Assembly: GCF_029960785.1 (NCBI RefSeq)
Contig: NZ_JASBQE010000009.1
Location: 62,001 to 126,000, forward strand
Origin: Polyangium sp. 15x6
GTDB taxonomy: Bacteria > Myxococcota_A > Polyangia > Polyangiales > Polyangiaceae
DNA: 64,000 nt
Reading direction: 5' to 3'
The notes beneath the pieces were generated by a model. The model was given only the letters and a program-made list of their open reading frames with translations, did no database searches and had not been told where the DNA came from. This document shows, in pieces, positions 20,283 through 33,397 of this stretch; position 1 is the first letter of the stretch, and every line of letters starts with the position of its first letter. The translations under genes were made by a program, and so were the position numbers.

Positions 20283-22559
20283 ATGACATCGACCCCGGCA
20301 GCCATGAAGCTCGGAGCCGCGCGCGGCCCGGATCCCGCCCGGACCCACACCGAAAACGAGAAAGCCCCCGAGCGGGCGAGCGTGGACTTCACGCAGCGCG
20401 ACGCTCCCGAGGGCGCGTGGTTCGAACGCTGGTCCGCCGCCGTCCACGTCGAGACGAAGGATCAGCGCGCCCTCACGGTGTGGGCCGCCTTCGATCGGAG
20501 GCTCCACGCCGGCGCGGACGGCGAGCCGGTGCTGACCCACGGCCTCTCCTTCGCGCTCAGCGACGAGAGCACGAAGCGATACCGCCCGAGGCTCGAGCTC
20601 GACGCCGCGCGTCGAAGCGCCCTGCGCGACGCCATCACGCACGGCACGGCGCCCATGGATCGGCACCTCGCCCGCGCCGCGCTGGAGATGCTCGACGCCG
20701 AGACGCTCCCGGCCCCCGCGCACGGGATGCACGCCGAGCCCACCGTGGACCCGCGGGGCCTCGAGCTGCGTTACGGCGGCAGCCTGCTCTCGCGAAAGCC
20801 GGACGGGAGCTATCGGCTCGTGCTCGGGCAGCTCCGCGGCGCGCGCGGCTGCGACCTGCGCTTGCGTGCGCTCAAGCCCGCGCTGCTCCTCCACGACGCG
20901 CGGGAGAGCTCCGCCGGCGAGGAGGGGGCCTCGCTCCACTACGCGCTGCCGAGCTGCTTCGTCGACGGCACCCTCTTCCTCGACGGCGAGGAGCTCCGGG
21001 TCTCGGGGTTCGGCCACTACGATCGCCTGATCGGGCCCCCTTCCGGCGCATCCGTGATCGATGGATCGAAAGCGCCGACCGGGGTGCAGCGGGCGTTCCT
21101 CCACCTCGACGACGGCAGCTCGGTTGTCGTGCAGGTCCTCGCGCGAGAAGGTCAGGACACGAAGCGCGCGCGGGCCGTCGTCATGGACGTCCGCGGGCGT
21201 TCGCTCGCCGAGGCGCACGCCACGCTCGCGCCGTTCGGCACGTGGCGGAGCCCGCGCTCGTACCAGGAGTACCCCGTCTCCTTCACGCTCCGGATCCCCG
21301 GCGGAGGGCTCGAGCTCGTGCTCGAAGCGGCCATGCCCGCGCAGGAGTTCCATGGCCTCGTGGGCAGCGTCTCCGCGTGGCGGGGACGCGCGCGTGTCAA
21401 AGGAACGCGCTGGGGGCGGCCCATCGAGGGGATCGGCTGGGTCGAGCAGACGTCTCCGCCTGCCCATGTCGATCTCGGCGGCTTCCTCTCCGCCGCGCAT
21501 CGGAGCGTGCGACGCGAGATCGCCGCGCTCGTCTCGCGCGCCCCTTCCCAGCCGGCGCTCGCGGAGCTCCTCGGCTGCGTGGGCCACGAGGAGAGGCTCG
21601 AGGGCGTCGAGCCCGAGCTCATCGGCCGTTCGCTCACGGGGCCGCTCCTCGACGTCCTCGATCGCGGCGGCAAGGGCTGGCGCTCGTTCGTCACGCTCGC
21701 CTGCATCGACGCGGTCGGCGGCGACGCCACGGGATTCTCGCCTTGGCTCGCGATCCCCGAGCTCATCCACACCGGCTCGCTCCTCGTCGACGACGTGCAG
21801 GACGGTTCGACGATCCGCCGCGGCGGCCCGGCGTGTCACCTCCTCCACGGCGAGCCGACGGCGATCAACGCGGGCACGGCGGCGTACTTCCTGGCCGAGC
21901 TCTTCCTCTCGCGCTCGGCGCTCCCGCCCGAGCGCGCCGAGCGCGTCATGCACCTCTACTTCGACGCGATGCGCGCGGGGCACGGCGGGCAGGCCCTCGA
22001 CATCGCCGGCCTCGAGGACCTCTTGCCGGCCGCCGTGGCGTCGGGCGACACCGAGGAGCTCGTGCGTCGCGTCACGGCCATCAACCGGCTCAAGACGGCC
22101 GTGCCCGCGGGCGCGCTCGCGCGCATGGGGGCGATCGCCGGAGGCGGCACCGAGGCGCAGGTCGAGGGGCTCGGCGCGTACGTCGAGTCCATCGGGCTCG
22201 CGTTCCAGATCATCGACGACGTCCTCAACGTGCGCGGCTTCCAGGGGAACCTGAAGCAGCGGGGCGAGGACATTCGTATCGGCAAGGTCACGTTGCCCAT
22301 CGTGCGAGCGCTCGGTCTCCTCGACCGAGACGAGCGCGAGCACCTCGCGCGCACGCTCCGGGACAAACCCGACGATGACGCCGTGGTCGAGGACCTGATC
22401 GCGCGCATCGAGCGCACGGGCGCGCTCGACGCGTGCGTGCGCGAGGCTCGGGACCTCGTCGAGACGGCTTGGACGCGGCTCTCACGCCTCGTTGCGCCCT
22501 CGGTCGCGACGGCGCGGCTGCGTGCGTTCGGATGGTACGTGCTCGATCGGAGCTACTGA
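20283..22559 (+). CDS. CrtC-like lipocalin domain fused to polyprenyl diphosphate synthase
   Basis: This 758-residue fusion has two parts. Residues about 35-395 resemble the CrtC/AttH lipocalin-like family of carotenoid hydratases, with SGFGHYDRLIG at 241-251, PVSFTLRIPGGGLELVLEA (331-349) and GIGWVEQT (383-390). Residues about 405-758 are a trans-polyprenyl diphosphate synthase. Its first aspartate-rich motif is DDVQD (503-507) followed by GSTIRRG, and its second is DDVLN (645-649), with Asn at the last position. Product chain length cannot be read. Making a prenyl chain and then hydrating or modifying it in one polypeptide is the natural reading. The start ATG 20283 has only a weak ribosome site, and ATG 20304 (MKLGAARG) is an alternative. 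Its 3' end overlaps the convergent quinone-oxidoreductase gene by 7 bp. Confidence 0.85.
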   Translation: MTSTPAAMKLGAARGPDPARTHTENEKAPERASVDFTQRDAPEGAWFERWSAAVHVETKDQRALTVWAAFDRRLHAGADGEPVLTHGLSFALSDESTKRYRPRLELDAARRSALRDAITHGTAPMDRHLARAALEMLDAETLPAPAHGMHAEPTVDPRGLELRYGGSLLSRKPDGSYRLVLGQLRGARGCDLRLRALKPALLLHDARESSAGEEGASLHYALPSCFVDGTLFLDGEELRVSGFGHYDRLIGPPSGASVIDGSKAPTGVQRAFLHLDDGSSVVVQVLAREGQDTKRARAVVMDVRGRSLAEAHATLAPFGTWRSPRSYQEYPVSFTLRIPGGGLELVLEAAMPAQEFHGLVGSVSAWRGRARVKGTRWGRPIEGIGWVEQTSPPAHVDLGGFLSAAHRSVRREIAALVSRAPSQPALAELLGCVGHEERLEGVEPELIGRSLTGPLLDVLDRGGKGWRSFVTLACIDAVGGDATGFSPWLAIPELIHTGSLLVDDVQDGSTIRRGGPACHLLHGEPTAINAGTAAYFLAELFLSRSALPPERAERVMHLYFDAMRAGHGGQALDIAGLEDLLPAAVASGDTEELVRRVTAINRLKTAVPAGALARMGAIAGGGTEAQVEGLGAYVESIGLAFQIIDDVLNVRGFQGNLKQRGEDIRIGKVTLPIVRALGLLDRDEREHLARTLRDKPDDDAVVEDLIARIERTGALDACVREARDLVETAWTRLSRLVAPSVATARLRAFGWYVLDRSY

Positions 22560-23602
22560 GGACGAATCGAGGACGGGCCCGCGCCGATACGGACGACGAC
22601 CTTCCCGACGTTTTTCCCGGAGTGCAGGTGCTCGACCGCGTCGATGCACGACGCGAGCCCTTCGAATGGCGTCGGATCTACGTGGACCGAGAGGGCGCCG
22701 GCGTTCGAAAGCTCGAGCAGCTCCGCGAGATGCCCGGCGATCCGATCGGCGAAGTGGAACAGGAAGAAGCCACGAATCTGCGCGGATTTCCAGAGCAGCT
22801 CGTGGTAGACGCGCGGCGCCGTGGTGGAGGCGGGCTCGGGGCGCGTGTACTCGGAGATGAACCCGCACACGAGCAGCCGGCCGCGGATGGCCAGGTTCGC
22901 GAGCGACGCGTCGAACAGGGCGCCGCCTACCGATTCGAATGCGATGTCGACGCCCCGCGGGTACTCCCGAGCGAGGACCTCGCCGAGATCCTCGGTCCGA
23001 TGGTTCACGACACGGTCGCAGCCGAGCTTTTCGAGGAACTCGCGTTTCTCATCGGTGCCGCAGACACCGATGACGTGATTGCCCGCGCGCTTGGCGAGCT
23101 GCACCGCGAATTGCCCGACACCGCCGGCCGCGGCCGTCACCACGACCGTCTCGCCGGAGCCCATGTGCCCGACCTCTTTCAGGCCGATGGACGCGGTCAG
23201 GCCGTTCACGAGGATGGCGAGCATCTCGGGCGTGGCGCGGGGAATGGGGATACACGCCGATACCGGGGCGAGCAGGTACTCGCGAAACCCGCCGCCGATG
23301 ACCAGGGCCATCACGAGATCGCCCACCTTGAGGCTCGTCACGTCGGGCCCCACCGCGACGACCTCGCCGGCCGACTCTGCGCCGAGATCGATATCGGACG
23401 ACCTCGTGCTGGCCTCCTTGAAGGCATCGTAGGCGGACGCGGAGATGTTCGGGTCCGAAGCGTTCACGCCGGCGACCACGTTGCGCACGAGGACCTGCCC
23501 CGGCCCCGGCGAGACGAGATCGGCGTCCACGATCTTCGCGACGGCGCGGAAATCACGGCTCGGGTGAACTGCGATGAGCTTCTTGTAGGTTTTCGGTAGC
23601 AT
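22553..23602 (-). CDS. Zinc-free MDR / NADPH:quinone oxidoreductase-type enzyme
   Basis: The 349-residue protein has the medium-chain dehydrogenase fold. The N-terminal catalytic half has GPGQVLVRNVVAGVNASD and GAESAGEVVAVGPDV. The nucleotide loop AAAGGVGQFAVQLAKRAG follows near residue 150. The structural zinc cysteines of alcohol dehydrogenases are absent, which suits the quinone oxidoreductase / enoyl reductase branch (ZADH2/prostaglandin reductase-like). It would reduce an activated C=C or a quinone with NADPH. It starts at ATG 23602, 47 bp behind the stop of ADC-C on the same strand, so the two look co-transcribed. In context it may saturate an enone made within the isoprenoid pathway. 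Confidence 0.88.
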   Translation of the reverse strand: MLPKTYKKLIAVHPSRDFRAVAKIVDADLVSPGPGQVLVRNVVAGVNASDPNISASAYDAFKEASTRSSDIDLGAESAGEVVAVGPDVTSLKVGDLVMALVIGGGFREYLLAPVSACIPIPRATPEMLAILVNGLTASIGLKEVGHMGSGETVVVTAAAGGVGQFAVQLAKRAGNHVIGVCGTDEKREFLEKLGCDRVVNHRTEDLGEVLAREYPRGVDIAFESVGGALFDASLANLAIRGRLLVCGFISEYTRPEPASTTAPRVYHELLWKSAQIRGFFLFHFADRIAGHLAELLELSNAGALSVHVDPTPFEGLASCIDAVEHLHSGKNVGKVVVRIGAGPSSIRPQ

Positions 23603-23649
23603 GTCGACCGTCCGTGCCTTCCTGGGGCGCACGCGCGCGCGGGCTCGAC

Positions 23650-24627
23650 TCAGAACGCCTTCCAGCGCGTGACCCCGGTGTCGAGCGTGAAATCCATGTC
23701 CACGAAGAAGCCGCGGACCGCGTCGAACGTGCGCGGCGAAAGCCCCAGCCCGGAGACCAGCGGGTGGCTGTCGGCGGTCTTCACGTCGAGCGTGTAGCGT
23801 CCATCCAGCAAGCCGGCCCAGCGAAAGCAGTCGATCTGCGTGCCAGCCTCGATGCCGGCCTGATAACAGGCGCGGCTGGGATCCGAAACATCCCGGAATT
23901 GCTTGAGGAATGCGAACGTGGGCCCCGTGCGCAGGAGGTCGACCATCGACAGGGCGAGCCCGAGGCCGGGGACAGTGATCGTGGGGCCGCCGAAGACGAG
24001 GTCGACGATCGCCTCGAGCGCGGCTTTGCCCTCGGTAAAACCCTGCGCCACGACCCCGCGCGAGGTGCCTCCGACCCGGTTCACCTGCACGAGGTACTCC
24101 TTCTGCGCGAGCACGTCGGGCCCGAAGCGATCGAAGAGCGTGGGCCGGATCTGGAAGAGATCGGCCACGGAGGGCCTCGTGGGGACCGTGATCTCCGCGG
24201 TCTCCTTGGGCCATCCCTGGTCCTCGCGCCCGCTCACGACGGCGTGGCTCGAGGTCGCGAACATGTAATAGGGGAAGAGCACGAGACGCGTGGCGACCGG
24301 GATCGGACCTGTCTTATCGATCGACACGAGCGGGATCCAGATCCCCGCCTCGGTGTAGTTGAAGCTGCCCTGGTCGCGGAAGACCGGGACCGTCGAGGAC
24401 ACGGTGCCCGTGTGGGTGAAGACGAGGAATACCTGAGGAAAAAACGCGCGGTAGCTGGCGAGGCCCTTCGACGGGGCGTTCAAGAACTTGTCGGCGAGCG
24501 CTTGTTGCCTCTGCGTGTCGCTCTCGAGCGGGAAAAAATAGGCCGTTACGTTCCGGAGCGTCGCGGGCGTCGGCATCGCTTGGTTGTCCGCTCGCTCGAC
24601 GTATCTCGGCAAATTGGCTCTGCTCAT
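23650..24627 (-). CDS. ADC-like protein, type I, with one retained lysine (ADC-C)
   Basis: This 325-residue paralogue of ADC-A shares its whole length and order of motifs: RYVERADNQA at 8-17, DKFLNAPSKGLASYR at 46-60, and a matching C-terminus around LKQFRDVSDPSRACYQAG. At the ADC active site it reads GREDQGWPKET, so Lys141 is kept and Glu142 replaces the second Lys. It could form a Schiff base, unlike ADC-A. I chose ATG 24627 because the conserved N-terminus begins there; the frame is open further upstream without homology. It is divergent from ADC-D, with 242 bp between the starts, and it leads the quinone-oxidoreductase gene. Confidence 0.83.
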   Translation of the reverse strand: MSRANLPRYVERADNQAMPTPATLRNVTAYFFPLESDTQRQQALADKFLNAPSKGLASYRAFFPQVFLVFTHTGTVSSTVPVFRDQGSFNYTEAGIWIPLVSIDKTGPIPVATRLVLFPYYMFATSSHAVVSGREDQGWPKETAEITVPTRPSVADLFQIRPTLFDRFGPDVLAQKEYLVQVNRVGGTSRGVVAQGFTEGKAALEAIVDLVFGGPTITVPGLGLALSMVDLLRTGPTFAFLKQFRDVSDPSRACYQAGIEAGTQIDCFRWAGLLDGRYTLDVKTADSHPLVSGLGLSPRTFDAVRGFFVDMDFTLDTGVTRWKAF

Positions 24628-24768
24628 GCCTTGTCTCGGCCGCGGGGTTCGGGGGCGAGGCCCGTTCGTCCGGGCGGAGCGCCCCCGCGTCTTCGGAGCC
24701 TGTAACGCGGGGACGAGGCTACCCGAGCTTCGGGGGCGGAAGCAAGTGTCGCGAGGCGATTCTGGCTC

Positions 24769-24803
24769 TTGACACCTGTCCCAATCGAGCCCGACCATGG
24801 GAC
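24769..24803 (+). promoter_or_regulatory. Candidate promoter with overlapping inverted repeat upstream of ADC-D
   Basis: A perfect -35 hexamer TTGACA lies at 24769-24774, but no good -10 hexamer follows at the usual spacing. GTCCCA (24778-24783) and TGGGAC (24798-24803) form an inverted repeat with a 14-nt spacer that would overlap the polymerase site. This suggests a regulated promoter for ADC-D and possibly the kinase behind it. The evidence is the sequence pattern only. Confidence 0.3.
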
Positions 24804-24869
24804 GATGTTCTTACCCGTACAGGTCCGGCTGCTCCGCCTCGCCGTACCACGATGCGTGGGAGGTCGTCG

Positions 24870-25706
24870 ATGTCGTTGAACCCCTACCAGGCCATGAAGC
24901 TCGTCGGTCAATGGTCGGTCTACGGCGTCACGATCGCGCTCCCTCGCGAGGACGTCCGGTGGATGCTCCCCGACGGGCTCGAGCTCGGCGATCAGGATTT
25001 GACGCACCGGGATACACATCCGGTGTCGCTGTACTTCGGTCACGTGCGCGACGCGCACATGACCTTTCCGCGGTTTTTCCCCCCCGAGATGACGTATTTC
25101 GAGCAGGTGGTCGGCGTGCCGTACGTGTACGCGAAGCGCCCGCTCTGTGGAGGTCGGGTCCGGGGGCCTTTCTTTTACATGCCGCGGCTTTTCCTGACGA
25201 ACCTGCTCGCGACCATCGGCGGCATCCTTTTCTGGGGTTTTCCCAAGAAGCTGGTCCGCGTCCTCGAGGGCACGAACCCCGCGAAGACGGACGGGTCGTA
25301 TGCCGTTTGTCCTCTCTATGGAGGAGGCGACGAGATCCTCGGGCTGCAGTGGGGCGCCACGGGGTCGTTCGAGCCGGCAATCGCCGTGCCCTCCTTCCAG
25401 CGACAGCTCGAGATCATGACCCAGCCGCTCGTGTCGCGGCAACCCCTCTCCGTGGGGCCCCTCCTGGCGTGCTCGGACTTCGACAAACTCTGGCGAGAGG
25501 CCGAGATCCGGCCCCTGCGCACGAAGACGATCATCCAGGAGGCATTCGTGCCGGGGCTCGCGCCCGGGAGGTATTCGTCGGAGGGCATCGATCAATCGCC
25601 GACGGGCGCGTTCCAGCTCCGGGCGCCCTGGGAGCTCTCCCTCCCTTATTGCTGTGGAAAAGGGCGCGCCCCGGGAGCCGCGCCAAACGTCCCCTCCATC
25701 TGGTGA
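24870..25706 (+). CDS. ADC-like protein, type II, with intact Lys-Lys active site (ADC-D)
   Basis: The 278-residue protein is the only one of the five ADC-like domains here that keeps both lysines of authentic acetoacetate decarboxylase: Lys126 and Lys127 in FWGFPKKL. It has REDVRWMLPDGLELGD at 26-41, AKRPLCGGRVRGPFFYMPRL at 88-107 and the C-terminal FQLRAPWELSLPYCCGKG. Schiff-base chemistry on a beta-keto acid or related carbonyl is therefore plausible. I chose ATG 24870 (MSLNPYQAM) because GGGAGG ends 6 nt upstream; ATG 24852 is possible but poorly placed. The hybrid kinase gene starts 19 bp after its stop, which suggests one transcript. Confidence 0.85.
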   Translation: MSLNPYQAMKLVGQWSVYGVTIALPREDVRWMLPDGLELGDQDLTHRDTHPVSLYFGHVRDAHMTFPRFFPPEMTYFEQVVGVPYVYAKRPLCGGRVRGPFFYMPRLFLTNLLATIGGILFWGFPKKLVRVLEGTNPAKTDGSYAVCPLYGGGDEILGLQWGATGSFEPAIAVPSFQRQLEIMTQPLVSRQPLSVGPLLACSDFDKLWREAEIRPLRTKTIIQEAFVPGLAPGRYSSEGIDQSPTGAFQLRAPWELSLPYCCGKGRAPGAAPNVPSIW

Positions 25707-25725
25707 GCGCCGAGGAGCCATCGCG

Positions 25726-31056
<5,331 letters not shown>

Positions 31057-31065
31057 GCCCTTCGG

Positions 31066-31683
31066 TCACTGCACCTTGCAGCGCGCCCCCGCGCCCGTCG
31101 CGGGTCGACCATACGGGACCTTCGGCCCCTTCGGCTTGACGTACACCGCTCCGCCCGGCCCGGGCCGCGGCACGACCGCCCCCGAGGCTTGCGGACGGCC
31201 CGGCGCGAGCTCCTCGATCGTGAGCACCACGTCGGCCCCTTCCTGCTCCACCGCTGCGATGCTGGGCCGCCGCGGCGCATCCTCGGCCATCCCGGGGCAG
31301 GGCACGCCCTTGGCGCTCACCGCGACCACCGCCACGTCCGCGCCGAGCTTCGGCACCTGGGCTTGCCACGTGAAGCGCGGATTCCCCGGCTCGCCGACCA
31401 CGACGGCGAGGCACGAGCACGTCGCGGGGTGGGGCGCGTCCTTCGCGATCATCACGTCGTGACGCACCCGTTTTTCCGTGGGCGGCGTCGCGGTCGTCCC
31501 GGTGAGCGGCGCGGGGGGCTGATCGAGCTCGCTCAGCGTTTCGGTGCGGCGGAGCGGCTGGCCCGTGGGATCACCGAGATCCTGGGACCAGCCGGAGTTT
31601 GCCGGCGAGCTCTGTTCGCCGCCGCAGCCGGCGGCGAGCGCGAGCACGAGCACGGACGAAAGGGAAAGGGGAGCCTTCCGCAT
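31066..31683 (-). CDS. Small hypothetical lipoprotein
   Basis: This 205-residue protein has a signal peptide with the lipobox LALAAGCG, so the mature chain starts at a lipidated Cys near residue 20. The body is polar with a few beta-strand-like stretches (ATCSCLAVVVGEPGNP, DVVLTIEELAPG) and a Pro/Gly-rich C-terminus. No known domain was recognised. It is convergent with the hybrid kinase gene, with 9 bp between the stops. The next minus-strand gene ends 44 bp upstream of its start, so it may be read with the kinase/TPR/lectin operon. Confidence 0.72.
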   Translation of the reverse strand: MRKAPLSLSSVLVLALAAGCGGEQSSPANSGWSQDLGDPTGQPLRRTETLSELDQPPAPLTGTTATPPTEKRVRHDVMIAKDAPHPATCSCLAVVVGEPGNPRFTWQAQVPKLGADVAVVAVSAKGVPCPGMAEDAPRRPSIAAVEQEGADVVLTIEELAPGRPQASGAVVPRPGPGGAVYVKPKGPKVPYGRPATGAGARCKVQ

Positions 31684-31727
31684 ACGCCTTCAGAATCGCA
31701 CCCTGTGCGGGCCGGCGACAAGAAAAG

Positions 31728-32372
31728 TCAAGGCGTCGTGGATTTTTCGCAGAGAAATCCGCGCTTCTCGCCGCAGGACCTGTCGTCGAACGACGCCGCG
31801 GTCCCCGGCGACGCCGAGAGCATCACGCAGTCCTGCTTGCTGCCCTGATCCCCGGGCACGCCCTCTTTCCACGCCGTGAACCCCCACGGCTCGCCGTTCG
31901 ACCACGAGAACTCGCCCTCCTGCTGGGCGTCCGTCCCGCCGATCCAGACATCCCCCGACACCACGCTCGCCACGAACCAGAACTCCTCGGCCGAGCTCAG
32001 CGCGGCCAGATCGCCGCCGAGCTCCAGGCAATGCTCGCGCGCCGTGTTCCAGTCGCGCTCCGTGCCATGATGCAAATAACACGAGCCCGTCGTCGGCGAC
32101 TTCCATTGCCACGGCAATGGACATTCGTCGGGGTCGGGTTCCGGGTCGGGACAGCTCCGGCAAGACGATCCCCCGCCGCCACCGCCGCCGTTCCCCTCGT
32201 CCGAGCCCTGGCAGCCGGTCTGATCGATACGCGTGCCGTCCTGGCAAAGCGCGAGCACCCCCTCCTCGATTCCGGCGATCGCATTGCAGCCGAGGGCCTG
32301 GCCGAGCACGAAGAGCCCGAGCCACCAAAAGGGACGTCCGCGCGGGCGCCCCGTTTGCCGTTTGATACTCAA
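31728..32372 (-). CDS. C-type lectin domain lipoprotein
   Basis: The 214-residue protein has a hydrophobic signal (WWLGLFVLGQALGC) ending in a lipobox-like Cys, a short Cys-containing segment, a Gly run (GNGGGGGGGSS), then a C-type lectin domain of about 125 residues. The domain begins CPLPWQWKSPTTGSCYLH and has the hallmark strands GGDLAALSSAEE, WIGGTD and FLCEK, plus W-S-N-G-E-P-W near the ligand loop. C-type lectin folds bind sugars or proteins, so a surface adhesion or sensing role is likely. It starts at TTG 32372, overlapping the stop of the TPR/PEGA-type gene (TTGA), with GGAGG about 7 nt upstream. It is therefore the third gene of a coupled operon led by a kinase. Confidence 0.87.
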   Translation of the reverse strand: MSIKRQTGRPRGRPFWWLGLFVLGQALGCNAIAGIEEGVLALCQDGTRIDQTGCQGSDEGNGGGGGGGSSCRSCPDPEPDPDECPLPWQWKSPTTGSCYLHHGTERDWNTAREHCLELGGDLAALSSAEEFWFVASVVSGDVWIGGTDAQQEGEFSWSNGEPWGFTAWKEGVPGDQGSKQDCVMLSASPGTAASFDDRSCGEKRGFLCEKSTTP

Positions 32373-33397
32373 AACACACCTCCGACCACGAGCCCCGTGC
32401 CCGATCCCACCGTCCCCACGCCGGCCCGCGCGGGCGTGCTCTCCGGCGCCGTCAGGTACAGGACGAGTCCTCCCGTCGCCGCGAGGACGCCCCCGATGAT
32501 GGTCCCCGTCGCCGCGTCGCCACGCGCGCGCGCCTCGCTGCGCAGGGCGACGCCCGTCGCGTCGCAGAGGTTGCCCTCGATGCAATGGGCGGCCGACGCG
32601 TCGTTCCGCGCGATGGCCTGCATCCCCAGAATCGAGCCCGCGACGATGGACACGATGCCCGCGCCTCCCAGCGCGATCCCCGCGATCTCGTGCACCTTCG
32701 CCCTCGAATTCGGAAGGAGCTTGACGGGCTCGGACGCCGGCGCTCGGGGGACGTCCGCGAGCTCGGGAATGGCCGCCGTCACCCGCGTGGCCTCGCCGCC
32801 GGGCACCTCCACCTCCACGCGGTAGGGGCGTTTGCCCTCGGCCTGGGCCTCGAGCACGTGTTTGCCCGGGTCCACGGGCACGGCCGTTCCCCAGAGCGCG
32901 CGCCCGAGGATCTGCCCGTCCTTGCGGATCGTGAGGCTCTGCGCCTGCTCGGCCCACGGCGCGGTGATCACGAGCCGCGCGAGCCTCGGCTCGAGCGCCG
33001 CGGCCCGCTCGCGCGCGACCTGCTCGCGCTCGACCTGCCCTTTTTCGCGCGCGGCATACGCGGCAGCCCGGAACTCCGCCCAGGCGCTCGCGGTGCGACC
33101 GATTTTTTCCAGACAATCGGCGAGGTTCAAGAGCGTCCCGACGCCCGCGTCGAGCCTTTGGCTCTCGGCGAACTTGGGGCAAGCCTCCGGATATCGCCCC
33201 TCGTCCATCAGCCATTTGCCCTCGTCGAAGAGCGCTTCTGCGGCGGCGCGCCGCGCGGCGCGGTCCTCCATCGGGTCGGGCGGATTCGCGGCGGCCGTTC
33301 CGGAGACAAGCACGAAAGCGAGGGCGACCGCGGACGTGACGGCGTTTCTCCTCGGATCACGATGAGCGGCGCGGATCGTATTCGTCATGGGTGTCAT
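32369..33397 (-). CDS. Exported TPR-like / PEGA-type protein
   Basis: This 342-residue protein has a signal peptide (AVTSAVALAFVLVSGTAAA). A tetratricopeptide-like region covers about 45-120 (ALFDEGKWLMDEGRYPEAC, LLNLADCLEKIGRTASAWAE). A PEGA-like strand domain follows (LARLVITAP to GKHVLEAQAEGKRPY). Two membrane segments come near the C-terminus (AGIALGGAGIVSIVAGSILG and GTIIGGVLAATGGLVLYL). This layout is common beside Ser/Thr kinase genes in Myxococcota. ATG 33397 overlaps the kinase stop (ATGA), so the two are translationally coupled; ATG 33388 is a second possibility. It probably works in the envelope in the pathway of that kinase. Confidence 0.85.
   Translation of the reverse strand: MTPMTNTIRAAHRDPRRNAVTSAVALAFVLVSGTAAANPPDPMEDRAARRAAAEALFDEGKWLMDEGRYPEACPKFAESQRLDAGVGTLLNLADCLEKIGRTASAWAEFRAAAYAAREKGQVEREQVARERAAALEPRLARLVITAPWAEQAQSLTIRKDGQILGRALWGTAVPVDPGKHVLEAQAEGKRPYRVEVEVPGGEATRVTAAIPELADVPRAPASEPVKLLPNSRAKVHEIAGIALGGAGIVSIVAGSILGMQAIARNDASAAHCIEGNLCDATGVALRSEARARGDAATGTIIGGVLAATGGLVLYLTAPESTPARAGVGTVGSGTGLVVGGVF

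Noticed and set aside
19148-20392. In-frame N-terminal extension of the flavoenzyme/ADC fusion to 20392
   Set aside because: It would run antisense through the whole ADC-B gene. The FAD motif begins a few residues after ATG 19147, which has a proper ribosome site.
20205-22343. A 712-codon minus-strand frame opposite the prenyl synthase fusion
   Set aside because: It is the mirror of a gene with both Asp-rich motifs, and the translation has no recognisable domain.
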